Below the pieces are notes generated by a model, which made no database searches, had not been told where the DNA came from, and was given only the letters and a program-made list of their open reading frames with translations. 64,000 nucleotides of DNA from Hymenobacter swuensis DY53. GTDB lineage: Bacteria > Bacteroidota > Bacteroidia > Cytophagales > Hymenobacteraceae. Shown here in pieces: positions 55,522-63,998 of the stretch; position 1 is the first letter of the stretch; each line of letters starts with the position of its first letter. Location: positions 1,240,001 through 1,304,000 of the forward strand of contig NZ_CP007145.1 of the NCBI RefSeq assembly GCF_000576555.1, read 5' to 3'. Both the position numbers and the translations under genes were made by a program.

Positions 55522-55729
55522 GAATGGCGGAACTGATAATCAGGGCTACGGCAATCATAAACGCCGCCGCCATAATGGCCAAAGCCGTGTTGTGCTCCTC
55601 GATAATCTCCTTCCAGAGCATGCGGGGTGTCAGCTTCTCAATCACCACGAAGCTGATAACCAAAATGATGATGCCCAGCACCGAGTAGATGACGGAGGAA
55701 GCAATGAGCTTGAAGTTGAGGTATTCCAT
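55514..55729 (-). CDS. DUF350 membrane protein
   Basis: A 71-residue protein with two membrane helices (IASSVIYSVLGIIILVISFV and LAIMAAAFMIAVALIISSAI) joined by a charged loop EKLTPRMLWKEIIEEHNTA. This is one DUF350 unit, the YjfL type, whose role in the envelope is unknown. Its stop overlaps the spermidine synthase start. The dispersed repeat lies upstream, between it and the 63-residue gene. Confidence 0.85.
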   Translation of the reverse strand: MEYLNFKLIASSVIYSVLGIIILVISFVVIEKLTPRMLWKEIIEEHNTALAIMAAAFMIAVALIISSAIHG

Positions 55730-55783
55730 ATGGGAAGGAGCTAGAAGGGAGGAGGTAAGGAGCTAGGAGTTTTTGGTGGTCAA

Positions 55784-55890
55784 TTGAACGTCATTCCGAG
55801 CGGAGCGAGGAATCTCGCGTGCTGACGATTAGTTACCAGCGTAACGTCAGCACGCGACCTGCTTCGGCTTCGCTTCTGCATGACGTTCAA
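55784..55890. repeat. Diverged palindromic repeat within the polyamine operon
   Basis: Outer ends TTGAACGTCAT (55784-55794) and ATGACGTTCAA (55880-55890) are reverse complements. An inner 13-bp arm at 55815-55827 pairs perfectly with 55845-55857. The outer core resembles the repeat at 1220. It lies in the 190-base gap between the 63-residue gene and DUF350 and may divide or protect the operon transcript. Confidence 0.75.
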
Positions 55891-55919
55891 CTGGCAACCG
55901 ACAACTGGCAACTCATAAC

Positions 55920-56111
55920 TCACTTGTGAAAATACGTGGCGCGTCCGCCGGAGCCGTGGGAGCCGCCGGTGCCGTTGAGGTTGGGTTCCTGTTCGTTGTC
56001 GTCGCCGAGCAGACGGACACCCGAAAGGCCGGCCCACACGAAACCACCGTAGGTGAGGGCCGCAAACAGGGCGTAAAATCGGATTTTCCAGAGGGAGCGA
56101 AGCCAGGTCAT
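55920..56111 (-). CDS. 63-residue membrane protein in the polyamine operon
   Basis: A short protein with one helix (IRFYALFAALTYGGFVWAGLS, about 10-30) after a basic start, then an acidic/Gly-rich tail ending GSGGRATYFHK. It starts 16 bases after the DUF4178 gene, so it belongs to the operon. No family recognised. Confidence 0.65.
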   Translation of the reverse strand: MTWLRSLWKIRFYALFAALTYGGFVWAGLSGVRLLGDDNEQEPNLNGTGGSHGSGGRATYFHK

Positions 56112-56127
56112 AGCAGGTGGCGGGAAA

Positions 56128-57468
56128 TCAGGAGTCGGAGGAAGCGTAGGGACTGAAGTCGCTGTTCTCCCAGCGGCTGCTTTCGTGGAAGGCCCGGCGA
56201 GCGTAGAGGATGCCCGGATACAACAACAGTAACACCAGGGCCAGCCCGGCGTTGGTACCGGCTGTAGCGTGGGCTTCCACGGTGGCCCGAAACTGAATGG
56301 GAGCAGGGCTGGTGGGCTCGGTGATAGGGTAGAAATTGAGATGGTACGGCCCGGCCGGCACGCTACTCAGCAGCTTCTCGGTGTCGCGGGTGCCTTCGCT
56401 CCAGCTTTCCCCCTCCTCCACGCCGGCGTAGTATTCCATGCTGCCGGTGGCGGCAAACTGCTGGCCGGTCTGCTCATTCACCAGCGAGAAAGGCAATTCC
56501 ACCCAATTATTATTCACATCGGCCCACAGCTTCACGGTAAGGGCCCCGGTGCCGGGCACCGTGAACGAGGGCGACACCAGCACGGTGCGCTCAGCCGGCG
56601 TGGCCAGCAGCGGGTTGCCCAACGAATCGGTAACGGGCTGTACAGGCGTAGGCTCGCTCACAAACTCCTTATTGAATACCGGCTCGTTGCCCCAAAGCAT
56701 CAGGTAGATGTGCGTTGCCACTACCAGCAAAGCCATCAGAAGTGAAAGAGTGCTGAGCTGGGACCAATAGGCTTGGCCCGGGGCGGGCTGGGCGGCCCCC
56801 ACACCGGTGCGGTACGGCAGCTGCTCCGGGGGCATCCCAAAAGCCTCGGCTACTTCCCTCGGCTCCAGGTGGCGGGCCTTGAACCAATGATTGTGCTTCT
56901 TGTTCTGCCGCTCCCGGACCAGCATCAGGGGCGGACTGATGTACTCGGAAATCGTCAGGCTTTCGTCGGCCAGCACGTTCCAGTCGAACTCTCCGGCGGC
57001 ATACAGAATGTGGGGCGAGTAACGGTTGTAGAGGCGGAAATCGGTTTCTGGTACTTCCACCATGCCGCCTATGCTCACGCGGTACTGCTCCTCAGTTGGT
57101 TCAAGCAGCAACCAATGGCCCTGAAATACGGCCAGCTGCCGATAAGTGCCGGTTGCTTCCTCGCGTAGCTGAAATTCTTCCCAGCGGTACGACGCATTTT
57201 TGACCTCGCAACGCCACATGTAGCCCGTTACGCGGTAGGTGTTACCCTCCAGCTGGCCGGTGCTGCCCAGTGCCAGCGCGGGTTTCTGGCGTGGTACATC
57301 CTTAAACTTGCGCAGCTTCTTGGGCGCGCCGGTTTCGGGGTATTCAAAAAACGTGTTGCACTTCCGGCATCCGAAGAAGGCGCTGTGCACGGCATCGTAG
57401 TACGGCACCTCGTGGCCGCAGTCGGGGCATTTCACGGCCGCCGGGGCCACGCTTGGGGGCGCACTCAT
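56128..57468 (-). CDS. Zinc-ribbon DUF4178 membrane protein
   Basis: A 446-residue protein. The N-terminus has a four-Cys zinc ribbon (Cys14, Cys17, Cys34, Cys37 in KCPDCGHE and GCRKCNTF). A DUF4178 domain covers about 50-195 (RVTGYMWRCEVKNASYRWEEF). One membrane segment lies near 240-260 and a second near 410-430, enclosing a beta-rich domain that should lie outside the cytosol. The start overlaps the speD stop as ATGA. DUF4178 is known in PspA-linked envelope gene sets; the molecular role is unknown. Confidence 0.85.
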   Translation of the reverse strand: MSAPPSVAPAAVKCPDCGHEVPYYDAVHSAFFGCRKCNTFFEYPETGAPKKLRKFKDVPRQKPALALGSTGQLEGNTYRVTGYMWRCEVKNASYRWEEFQLREEATGTYRQLAVFQGHWLLLEPTEEQYRVSIGGMVEVPETDFRLYNRYSPHILYAAGEFDWNVLADESLTISEYISPPLMLVRERQNKKHNHWFKARHLEPREVAEAFGMPPEQLPYRTGVGAAQPAPGQAYWSQLSTLSLLMALLVVATHIYLMLWGNEPVFNKEFVSEPTPVQPVTDSLGNPLLATPAERTVLVSPSFTVPGTGALTVKLWADVNNNWVELPFSLVNEQTGQQFAATGSMEYYAGVEEGESWSEGTRDTEKLLSSVPAGPYHLNFYPITEPTSPAPIQFRATVEAHATAGTNAGLALVLLLLYPGILYARRAFHESSRWENSDFSPYASSDS

Positions 57469-57818
57469 CGGCGGACTTCGGTTTTGCTCTGCTCCGTTGC
57501 CTCGAAGAAAGCCAGCGTGGCGGCGTATAGCTCCCGGGCGCGGTCGGCGTTGTCGCGCCGGAAGTTGGAAAGAAACACGTCGAAGGTGGCCAGCCCATGC
57601 TCGGGCCAGGTATGAATGCTTAAGTGCGACTCGGTAAGGGCCACTACGGCCGTAAAGCCGCCGGCCGGAAAGGCGTGGTAGGCTGCACCCACTGCCGTCA
57701 GGCCCTGGGCCGCTACCTGGGCTTCAAAAAAGGCCTGGCAGGCCGGCATATCCAGCAGTTGGGGTGCCGGGGCAGTAAACGTGGCCAGAATATGCAGGCC
57801 CGGAGCGTACGTAGTCAT
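57465..57818 (-). CDS. speD: SpeD-like pyruvoyl decarboxylase, Cys replaced by Ser
   Basis: A 117-residue prokaryotic AdoMetDC homologue. The self-cleavage site is Glu63-Ser64 in LTESHLSIHTWPE, with His69 in the expected position. In the Thermotoga enzyme the cleaved serine is followed 20 residues later by Cys83, the proton donor; here the equivalent is Ser84 (VFLSN in place of VFTCG). A Thr stands at the Ser55 site. The substrate may therefore not be S-adenosylmethionine; SpeD homologues that act on ornithine or arginine are known. First gene of the module; the start MTTYAPGLH at 57818 is preferred. Confidence 0.85.
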   Translation of the reverse strand: MTTYAPGLHILATFTAPAPQLLDMPACQAFFEAQVAAQGLTAVGAAYHAFPAGGFTAVVALTESHLSIHTWPEHGLATFDVFLSNFRRDNADRARELYAATLAFFEATEQSKTEVRR

Positions 57819-57953
57819 CGGCAGCAATACCATAACGGCCCCCGATTACCGGGCGGCCTTATCGGCAATACTACGCAGGCCCGGGCCGGTATCAAAACCC
57901 ACGGCCCGCAACGGAAGCTACGGGGCGCGGGGCTGGGGGGAAGAGGAGGTGGC

Positions 57954-59570
57954 TTAGTTACGGGCCGCCTGCTTGATTTCCGGCGCGGTTGTCGGATGGG
58001 TGCTGGGCTTGACAGTAGGAGCCAAGGACTGAATCCAGTTCCGGATGGCATCCTGCGCTGCTGAGGCGAATACGGGGGATGGTTGGCCGTTAATCAGGGG
58101 CCATTCCGTCATTGGGGCCTGAAACAGGTGATTAATCCCATCAAGGCGGCGTACCTGCACCTGTTTGTTGCCTTTAAGTCCTTTTTCGAGTACGCTCAGG
58201 TTGGCTGAAGCATTTACCAGCAAGTCTTCGTTCCCGTGCAGCAGCAGCACCGGGCATTGCACCGTTTCCAGCTCCCGCTGCGGATAAAAGCGCAGGTAAG
58301 AACGCACCCAGGGGCTGGTAAGCTGGGCTGCTCCGGCTACGTAAGAAGAGTCAGGAAGGCCAGGGGTGGCGGCTTGCAGCAGCTTGGCTACTTCGGCCTG
58401 CGCCGCTCGGTCATCGGGGTTCTGGCGTACTATTTCCAGCAGTGGACGTTGCTCTTTGCTGAGAGCGTCCAGCCGTTTTTTCTCCTCCGCCTTCTGGCGC
58501 AGATACTGCTGATCGAGGTAAATCTGAATCTGGGCGGCATTGGAACCGCCGGCGCGCATTTTCTCTACCTGCTCCTGTGTAGTAGCTCCGTGGCGCTGAT
58601 TCTGCCTGATTACACCGTTGAGCAGCGTATCGGCCACAGCGCTGGCGCGGCCCAGGCCGGGCTGCATACTCAGGATATCCGCTCCGGGCAGCCCGGCGGC
58701 GGCCAGCGTCACCACGAAAGCCGGCGGCTGGGGCCGGGCGGCCGCCAGCAAGGCTACGTTGCCGCCTTCGCCGTGACCGACAAGGCCCACGAGCTGGATA
58801 TCAATGAGCGGTTGATTCCGTAGGAACTCCAGGGCCGCCTGCGCATCGCGCACCCGGTCATCGGGACTGGCCAAGGCATCTTTTCCGCCCGACTGCCCCA
58901 TGCCCCGGTCGTGGCAGCGCAGTACCGCAATGCCCCGGCGGGTCAGGTGGTCGGCCAAGCCACCCAGCAGCTTGTAAGTACCATACTGGCCATCCTGGTT
59001 TTGCGGACCCCAGTCAGAAAGCAGCACTACGGCCGGGAAAGGGCCCGAACCGGCCGGAATCGTGAGCGTACCCTGGAGCGTGAGCTTGTCAAGCGGATTC
59101 TGAACACTAACCTCCTGCACCCGGTAGGGCGGCGGGAAGCGGAAGCTTTTGGGCGCGCTGGGCGGCGGCGGCACAAATTCCAGCGTGAGCGGCGCACTGA
59201 AGCCGGGCTGGCTCCAGGTGCCTTCCAGCCGTTTGCTGTCAGTTGAGCGCACACCTTTAAACCGGCAGCCCACTTCCTCCGCTACAAACGTAATGGTATC
59301 GCCGTGCTGCGCCACGGCCGTCGGAATGCGGTTGATCCGTTGGGGTACCACGTTCAGCACGGCAAAGCGGTTGCCATTGGCCAGCTCCGTCACCAGAATC
59401 TGAATGGGCAGGCTGCCTCCCGGCACGGTAAGCGGGCCTTTCCATTCGCCTTCCAGCGAGTATTTATTGATGGCCTGAGCTTGGCTCAGGCTTGGCAGCA
59501 TCAGTAACACCAGCAGCAGTGCCGCCTGAGAGTATTTTCTACAAGTAGTACTAACTCGATCCGAAAGCAT
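57954..59570 (-). CDS. Alpha/beta hydrolase with nucleophile Ser replaced
   Basis: A 538-residue exported protein; the signal peptide (about 10-32) ends LSQAQA. An N-terminal beta domain (about 35-135) is followed by an alpha/beta hydrolase fold with the core strand VVLLSDWGPQNQDG. The nucleophile elbow that reads GHSEGG in relatives is GHGEGG here: Gly267 stands where Ser should be. Asp and His of the triad seem present (LLHGNEDLLVN, INHLF). The enzyme may be inactive or use another chemistry. The start MLSDRVSTT at 59570 is chosen for the signal peptide. Confidence 0.85.
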   Translation of the reverse strand: MLSDRVSTTCRKYSQAALLLVLLMLPSLSQAQAINKYSLEGEWKGPLTVPGGSLPIQILVTELANGNRFAVLNVVPQRINRIPTAVAQHGDTITFVAEEVGCRFKGVRSTDSKRLEGTWSQPGFSAPLTLEFVPPPPSAPKSFRFPPPYRVQEVSVQNPLDKLTLQGTLTIPAGSGPFPAVVLLSDWGPQNQDGQYGTYKLLGGLADHLTRRGIAVLRCHDRGMGQSGGKDALASPDDRVRDAQAALEFLRNQPLIDIQLVGLVGHGEGGNVALLAAARPQPPAFVVTLAAAGLPGADILSMQPGLGRASAVADTLLNGVIRQNQRHGATTQEQVEKMRAGGSNAAQIQIYLDQQYLRQKAEEKKRLDALSKEQRPLLEIVRQNPDDRAAQAEVAKLLQAATPGLPDSSYVAGAAQLTSPWVRSYLRFYPQRELETVQCPVLLLHGNEDLLVNASANLSVLEKGLKGNKQVQVRRLDGINHLFQAPMTEWPLINGQPSPVFASAAQDAIRNWIQSLAPTVKPSTHPTTAPEIKQAARN

Positions 59571-59635
59571 ACGGCGGAGAAACTGGTGAAACGGGTGCAG
59601 ACGAAGTGTAAGCGCTAGGCGTAATGCAGGCGAAC

Positions 59636-60619
59636 TTAAGGAAGCAGCACGCGGGAAATGACGTGAACCGTGCCGTTGGTGCATTGCACATCAGGAATAA
59701 CCATGCTGGCGTCGGCCGTGTTGCTTTTGCCTTTCACCGTCAGTACGCCATCGGTAAAGGCTCCCAGCGTAATTGGGGAACCGCTCAGAGGTGTGATGGT
59801 GCTGTTTTCGGGCAGCTCCGGCGTGAATTTGCCGCCGGGTACTACGTGGTTCAGGAGCACGGCCGTAACCGTAGCTTTGGGCAGCCGCCGGATATCGGCC
59901 GGCACATTCAGCGGAACGCCCAGCAAGGTGCCCAACTCGCGGAAGGCTTGGTCGGTGGGAGCAAATACAGTAAGCTGCGGGCTGCCCGGCGAAGCCGATA
60001 AAGCCCCGGCCAGATCGGCATACAGTACGGCCTCTACCAGAAAGCTCAGTTCGGGTTTGGTAAATACCTGCGCGTCCTTCAGTGCAATGGCTGATTGCAC
60101 GATGTCGAGGCCTGTAGCCAGCAGCACTTTGTCCACTACGTGCACAGTTCCGTTGGCGGCCGGCACATCGGTAGCCAGAATACGGGAGCCGTTCACGTAC
60201 CGCACCCCGGCGCGGTCAATGATCCGCCGTGTTACTCCCAGAGCGGAGGCCGAGGTAGAATTCGTGGTGAGGCTGCTGCCGGGCAGGTTGCCATTGGCTA
60301 CGTGGTACAGCAGGGTGTTGGTCAGGAAAGAAGTTTGCAGTCCGGTCAGGTCAGGTGCCGCGCGAAATCCCAGCCGGGCAAACGCCGCATTATTGGGCGC
60401 AAAAACGGTGTAGTTACCACTGGCGTCATTAGGATTTTTATTAGACAATATTCCGGCTACTCCTCCGCGTACTGCTGCGTCTTCTAATAACTGGAAGTCG
60501 TCATTAGCCACGGCAATGCCGGCAATAGAGGCATCCGCATCCTGGTCGGTAGAGCAGCCGGTCAGCAGCAGCACGCTAACTGCGAGTAGTTGTAATGTGC
60601 TTTGTAATAGGTTTTTCAT
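59636..60619 (-). CDS. Fasciclin-domain lipoprotein
   Basis: A 327-residue lipoprotein: MKNLLQSTLQLLAVSVLLLTGC (Cys22) then two FAS1 domains of about 140 residues each (YTVFAPNNAAFARLG in the first, LTVFAPTDQAFRELG in the second), each closing with NGTVHVVDKVLL or NGTVHVISRVLL. FAS1 proteins mediate cell adhesion or matrix binding. A good promoter lies upstream at 60687-60718, and a barrel-like protein is divergent from it. Confidence 0.9.
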   Translation of the reverse strand: MKNLLQSTLQLLAVSVLLLTGCSTDQDADASIAGIAVANDDFQLLEDAAVRGGVAGILSNKNPNDASGNYTVFAPNNAAFARLGFRAAPDLTGLQTSFLTNTLLYHVANGNLPGSSLTTNSTSASALGVTRRIIDRAGVRYVNGSRILATDVPAANGTVHVVDKVLLATGLDIVQSAIALKDAQVFTKPELSFLVEAVLYADLAGALSASPGSPQLTVFAPTDQAFRELGTLLGVPLNVPADIRRLPKATVTAVLLNHVVPGGKFTPELPENSTITPLSGSPITLGAFTDGVLTVKGKSNTADASMVIPDVQCTNGTVHVISRVLLP

Positions 60620-60686
60620 GGTTATTTTCGCTTTCGTGAACACTTTTTCAGCTACTTTTGCTGAACGGCTCGGGTACTAACGAGAA

Positions 60687-60718
60687 CAAAAGTTCATCGG
60701 ATTTATCTAATTCGCAAA
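60687..60718 (-). promoter_or_regulatory. Promoter of the fasciclin gene
   Basis: On the minus strand TTTG (60715-60718) is followed after 20 bases by AACTTTTG (60687-60694), one base off TAnnTTTG. The leader is about 60 bases. Confidence 0.5.
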
Positions 60719-60855
60719 CCGATTTAATATTTGTTTCCGTAGGTCTGACCCGTGCGGCAGGAAAGTATATTCCTGTTTTGGGAATAGTATGATAATTGTG
60801 CTTTTCTCATTCGCGTTAACATGTCATAAATCCCGGGCTAACCTCTTTTAATTCG

Positions 60856-61740
60856 ATGAACAACTCCTACTTCTCGCCCATCGTGGCAATTTTATTGCTG
60901 AGTGGCGTAGCCACGCAGGCCCAAAGCCTGAGCAGCGGCTTCATGTCGGGCCGCAAGCATGGCTCTGTTTCCGTGTCCGGCACGCAGGAGTGGTACCAGC
61001 AGGTGTACCTAGTGCCGGAGAAAATTAATGATGTGCCCATCTTTCGGCGCATTCAGGTGAAGTCGGTGAGCCTGTATGCCAACTATGGCATTACCGATAA
61101 AATTGAGGCTGTGGTGAGCCTACCGTACGTGCGGTCGGAAGGGCAGGCCTCTGCGCAAATCCTGCAAAACTCGCCCTACACCAACGTGCGCGAGGGGTTG
61201 CAGGACGTTTCGGGTCTACTCAAATTCAAAGGCTACTCTACCGAAGTGGGCAGTAGCATTCTGAGCCTGTTGGGTGTGGTGAGCATGAGTACGCCCCTGA
61301 GCAACTACAAATCGGAGCAGGGGCTGGAGTATATTATTGCCATCGGGAACAAGGCCACCAAGGTTTCCACTGCCGGTATTGCGCATCTGCAAACGGCCTC
61401 GGGCGTGTTTGTTACGGGCCAGGCCGGGTACAGCCTACGCTCCGGCCGGGTGCCCAATGCCTTTATAGCTGAAACAAAAGTGGGCTACGCCGGCCCCCGC
61501 ATTTACGTGGATGGTTGGGCCGCCTTTCAGAAATCGTCGAGCAGCGGCACCGACATTCTGCAGCCGGGCTTTGATGGCGACTTCACGGCTACCCGCGTAG
61601 ACTTTGCCCGAGTGGGCGTGAGTGCTTTCCGGCCGCTGGCCCAGGGCTTCGGGCTGGTGTTGGGGGCAAGTACCTACGTTTCGGGACGCAACGTGGGTAA
61701 ATCGACGGGCGTAACCGGTGGTCTGGCATACAATTTTTAG
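60856..61740 (+). CDS. Outer-membrane barrel-like protein
   Basis: A 294-residue exported protein with a signal peptide (1-22; ATQAQ) and a chain of amphipathic strands (SVSLYANYGITDKIEAVVSLP, LVLGASTYVSGRNVGKST) ending in the C-terminal motif GGLAYNF, typical of outer-membrane barrels. It resembles transporter-like barrel proteins of Bacteroidota. Divergent from the fasciclin gene over a 236-base AT-rich gap. A terminator follows. Confidence 0.75.
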   Translation: MNNSYFSPIVAILLLSGVATQAQSLSSGFMSGRKHGSVSVSGTQEWYQQVYLVPEKINDVPIFRRIQVKSVSLYANYGITDKIEAVVSLPYVRSEGQASAQILQNSPYTNVREGLQDVSGLLKFKGYSTEVGSSILSLLGVVSMSTPLSNYKSEQGLEYIIAIGNKATKVSTAGIAHLQTASGVFVTGQAGYSLRSGRVPNAFIAETKVGYAGPRIYVDGWAAFQKSSSSGTDILQPGFDGDFTATRVDFARVGVSAFRPLAQGFGLVLGASTYVSGRNVGKSTGVTGGLAYNF

Positions 61741-61766
61741 TGCCTGCTTCTCAGTCGTAGTGCCCG

Positions 61767-61796
61767 AAGGCTCCGTCAGCAACTGACGGAGCCTTT
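61767..61796 (+). terminator. Terminator of the barrel gene
   Basis: AAGGCTCCGTCAG at 61767-61779 pairs perfectly with 61783-61795, then a T run. Confidence 0.9.
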
Positions 61797-61839
61797 TTTC
61801 GGTACTGGTGGGGTAGGACCGCAAATCCGGGGCAGGGGC

Positions 61840-61847
61840 TACCTTCG
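61840..61847 (+). promoter_or_regulatory. Candidate -7 box for aspA
   Basis: TACCTTCG, one base off TAnnTTTG, 43 bases before the ATG. The same TACCTTCG precedes the EamA transporter gene. Confidence 0.35.
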
Positions 61848-61890
61848 TGCCGCATTCCCTCCATTTCCCACCGACTCCTTAATAGATAGT

Positions 61891-63297
61891 ATGAGCATTT
61901 CCCGACTGGAACACGATTTTCTGGGTGAGCGAGAAATTCCCGCCGACGCGTATTATGGTATCCAGACGCTGCGCGCGCTGGAAAATTTCTACATCACGGG
62001 TATTCCGCTGAAGGTAGAGCCGTTGTTTGTGCAGGCGCTGGCGTTGGTGAAGAAAGCCGCTGCCCTGGCCAACCGCGACCTGGGCGTGCTCCAGCCCGCC
62101 ATTGCCGACGCCATTGCCCAGGCCTGCGACCGGGTAGCGGCCGGGGAGTTCGACGGGCAGTTTCTCACCGATATGATTCAGGGTGGGGCCGGCACGTCGG
62201 TGAACATGAACGCCAACGAGGTCATTGCCAACGTGGCCCTCGAAATCATGGGCTACCGGAAGGGCCAGTACGAGTTCTGTCACCCCAATAACCACGTCAA
62301 CTGCTCGCAAAGCACCAACGATGCCTATCCAACGGCCTTCCGGATTGCGCTCAGCAACAAGCTGGTGGGCTACAGCCGGGTACTGGGCGAGCTGGCGGAT
62401 GCCTTTGCTGCCAAGGGTGACGAATTCCGGAACGTGCTGAAAATGGGTCGTACCCAGTTGCAGGATGCTGTGCCTATGAGCATGGGCGACGAGTTCCGGG
62501 CCTTTGCCACCAATCTGCGCGAAGAGCTGCTGCGTATTGAGGACAGCCGCCGCCTCATCAGTGAAATCAACATGGGCGCCACGGCCATCGGGACCGGGGT
62601 AAACGCGCCTCAGGGCTACGCCGACCTCGTAACCAAATACCTGCGCGACGTTACCGGCCTCGACCTGAGCCTGGCTGGCGACCTGATTGAGGCCACCTAC
62701 GATACGGGCGCCTACGTGCAGCTCTCAGGCGTGTTGAAGCGTACGGCCGTAAAGCTCTCCAAAATCTGCAACGATTTGCGCCTGCTGTCTTCCGGCCCGC
62801 GCTGCGGCATCAACGAAATCAACCTGCCGCCCTTGCAACCTGGCTCCAGCATCATGCCCGGCAAGGTAAATCCCGTAGTGCCCGAGGTGGTAAACCAGAC
62901 GGCCTTCTACGTCATTGGTGCCGACCTGACGGTGACCATGGCTGCCGAAGGCGGACAGCTCCAGCTGAACGTGATGGAGCCGGTCATCAGCTTCGCGCTG
63001 TTTACTAGCATCAGCTATATGACCAACGCCTGCCGAACCCTGCGTGAGAAGTGCGTAGTAGGTATTACGGCCAACAAGGAGCACGCCGAAAATCTGGTGC
63101 GCAACAGCATTGGTATTGTTACGCAGCTAAATCCGGTGCTGGGCTATGAAACCTCGGCCGAAGTGGCTAAGGAAGCCCTGAAAACCGGCAAGTCAGTCCA
63201 CGATATTGCCGTAACTGAGCGGCAGCTGCTGTCGCAGGCCAAGTGGGATGAAATCTTCACCTTTGAGAATCTGATCCGACCCAGCTTCGTCCAATAG
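61891..63297 (+). CDS. aspA: Aspartate ammonia-lyase
   Basis: A 468-residue fumarase/aspartase superfamily enzyme that splits aspartate to fumarate and ammonia. The signature loop GSSIMPGKVNPV near 317 and QGGAGTSVNMNANEV near 97 are present. The N-terminus YYGIQTLRALENFYITG matches aspartase more than fumarase. Length normal. It is alone, between a terminator and a bidirectional terminator. Confidence 0.94.
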   Translation: MSISRLEHDFLGEREIPADAYYGIQTLRALENFYITGIPLKVEPLFVQALALVKKAAALANRDLGVLQPAIADAIAQACDRVAAGEFDGQFLTDMIQGGAGTSVNMNANEVIANVALEIMGYRKGQYEFCHPNNHVNCSQSTNDAYPTAFRIALSNKLVGYSRVLGELADAFAAKGDEFRNVLKMGRTQLQDAVPMSMGDEFRAFATNLREELLRIEDSRRLISEINMGATAIGTGVNAPQGYADLVTKYLRDVTGLDLSLAGDLIEATYDTGAYVQLSGVLKRTAVKLSKICNDLRLLSSGPRCGINEINLPPLQPGSSIMPGKVNPVVPEVVNQTAFYVIGADLTVTMAAEGGQLQLNVMEPVISFALFTSISYMTNACRTLREKCVVGITANKEHAENLVRNSIGIVTQLNPVLGYETSAEVAKEALKTGKSVHDIAVTERQLLSQAKWDEIFTFENLIRPSFVQ

Positions 63298-63316
63298 ATA
63301 GAGCACAATAATAAAA

Positions 63317-63348
63317 AAAGGGCCCTGCTCAGTTGAGCAGGGCCCTTT
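63317..63348. terminator. Bidirectional terminator between aspA and tRNA-Leu
   Basis: AAAGGGCCCTGCTC at 63317-63330 pairs perfectly with 63335-63348, with A and T runs at the sides. Confidence 0.92.
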
Positions 63349-63351
63349 ATG

Positions 63352-63433
63352 TACCCGGAGCCGGGGTCGAACCGGCACATCTTTCGATATCGGTGTTTGA
63401 GACCGACGCGTCTACCGATTCCGCCATCCGGGC
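63352..63433 (-). tRNA. tRNA-Leu (anticodon CAA)
   Basis: An 82-base cloverleaf on the minus strand. The acceptor GCCCGGA pairs with TCCGGGT with a G-T first pair, the anticodon stem TCGGT/ACCGA encloses CTCAAAC, giving anticodon CAA, and the T stem GCCGG/CCGGC holds TTCGACC. A long variable arm (TATCGAAAGATG) marks class II. CCA is not encoded. It reads UUG leucine codons. Confidence 0.93.
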
Positions 63434-63458
63434 ATTTCTCGCCGTGCCTGTCGGTAGG

Positions 63459-63998
63459 TCAGGAACGGGTGGCAAACTTAGCCAGACTTTCGCGAATGCG
63501 CAAGAGGTAGCGCTTCTTCAAATAATATGTCTGCACCTGTTTTAAGGCCTGGGGACGGGTTTCGGCGGGCAATCCTTCGTAGCCTGCCAGTACTGGCTCA
63601 ATGCCGGCTTCCAGCGTGGTGGTCAGGGAGTTGACGTCGGCTTCCACACGGCCGACAGCGGCCGGGTCGGGCTCAAATTCCAGCTCCATTAATTGCTCGT
63701 TGAGGTCCATAACTTCCATCAAAAAATCGGCGGGAAGCTCTTGTTTTCCTTCTTCCAGCAGCCCATGACGGCCCAATATGTAGGCCATACGCTGGTCTTC
63801 GCCGGAGAGTGTGCGGTAAGCATTGGTATTGAGGGTAGCCAGTTGCAGAATTTCCTGTTGCCGTTCGGGGCTCTCGGTGGCGTGAAAATCGGGGTGGTAC
63901 TCACGACTCAGCGCGTAGTACTGCCGCTTGAGGGCGGCGGTATCGGGCCGGAAGGATTCCGGCAGCTGGTAGAACTCGAAGTAGTCAGGTGTGGTCAT
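63459..63998 (-). CDS. hscB: Fe-S co-chaperone HscB (J-domain)
   Basis: A 179-residue co-chaperone that brings scaffold protein IscU to HscA in iron-sulfur assembly. The J domain has the HPD motif in EYHPDFHA, and the C-terminal helical domain (about 95-175) resembles HSCB_C. The N-terminus MTTPDYFEFYQLPESF is typical. It begins two bases before the right edge, so it may continue an operon outside. The tRNA follows on the same strand. Confidence 0.9.
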   Translation of the reverse strand: MTTPDYFEFYQLPESFRPDTAALKRQYYALSREYHPDFHATESPERQQEILQLATLNTNAYRTLSGEDQRMAYILGRHGLLEEGKQELPADFLMEVMDLNEQLMELEFEPDPAAVGRVEADVNSLTTTLEAGIEPVLAGYEGLPAETRPQALKQVQTYYLKKRYLLRIRESLAKFATRS

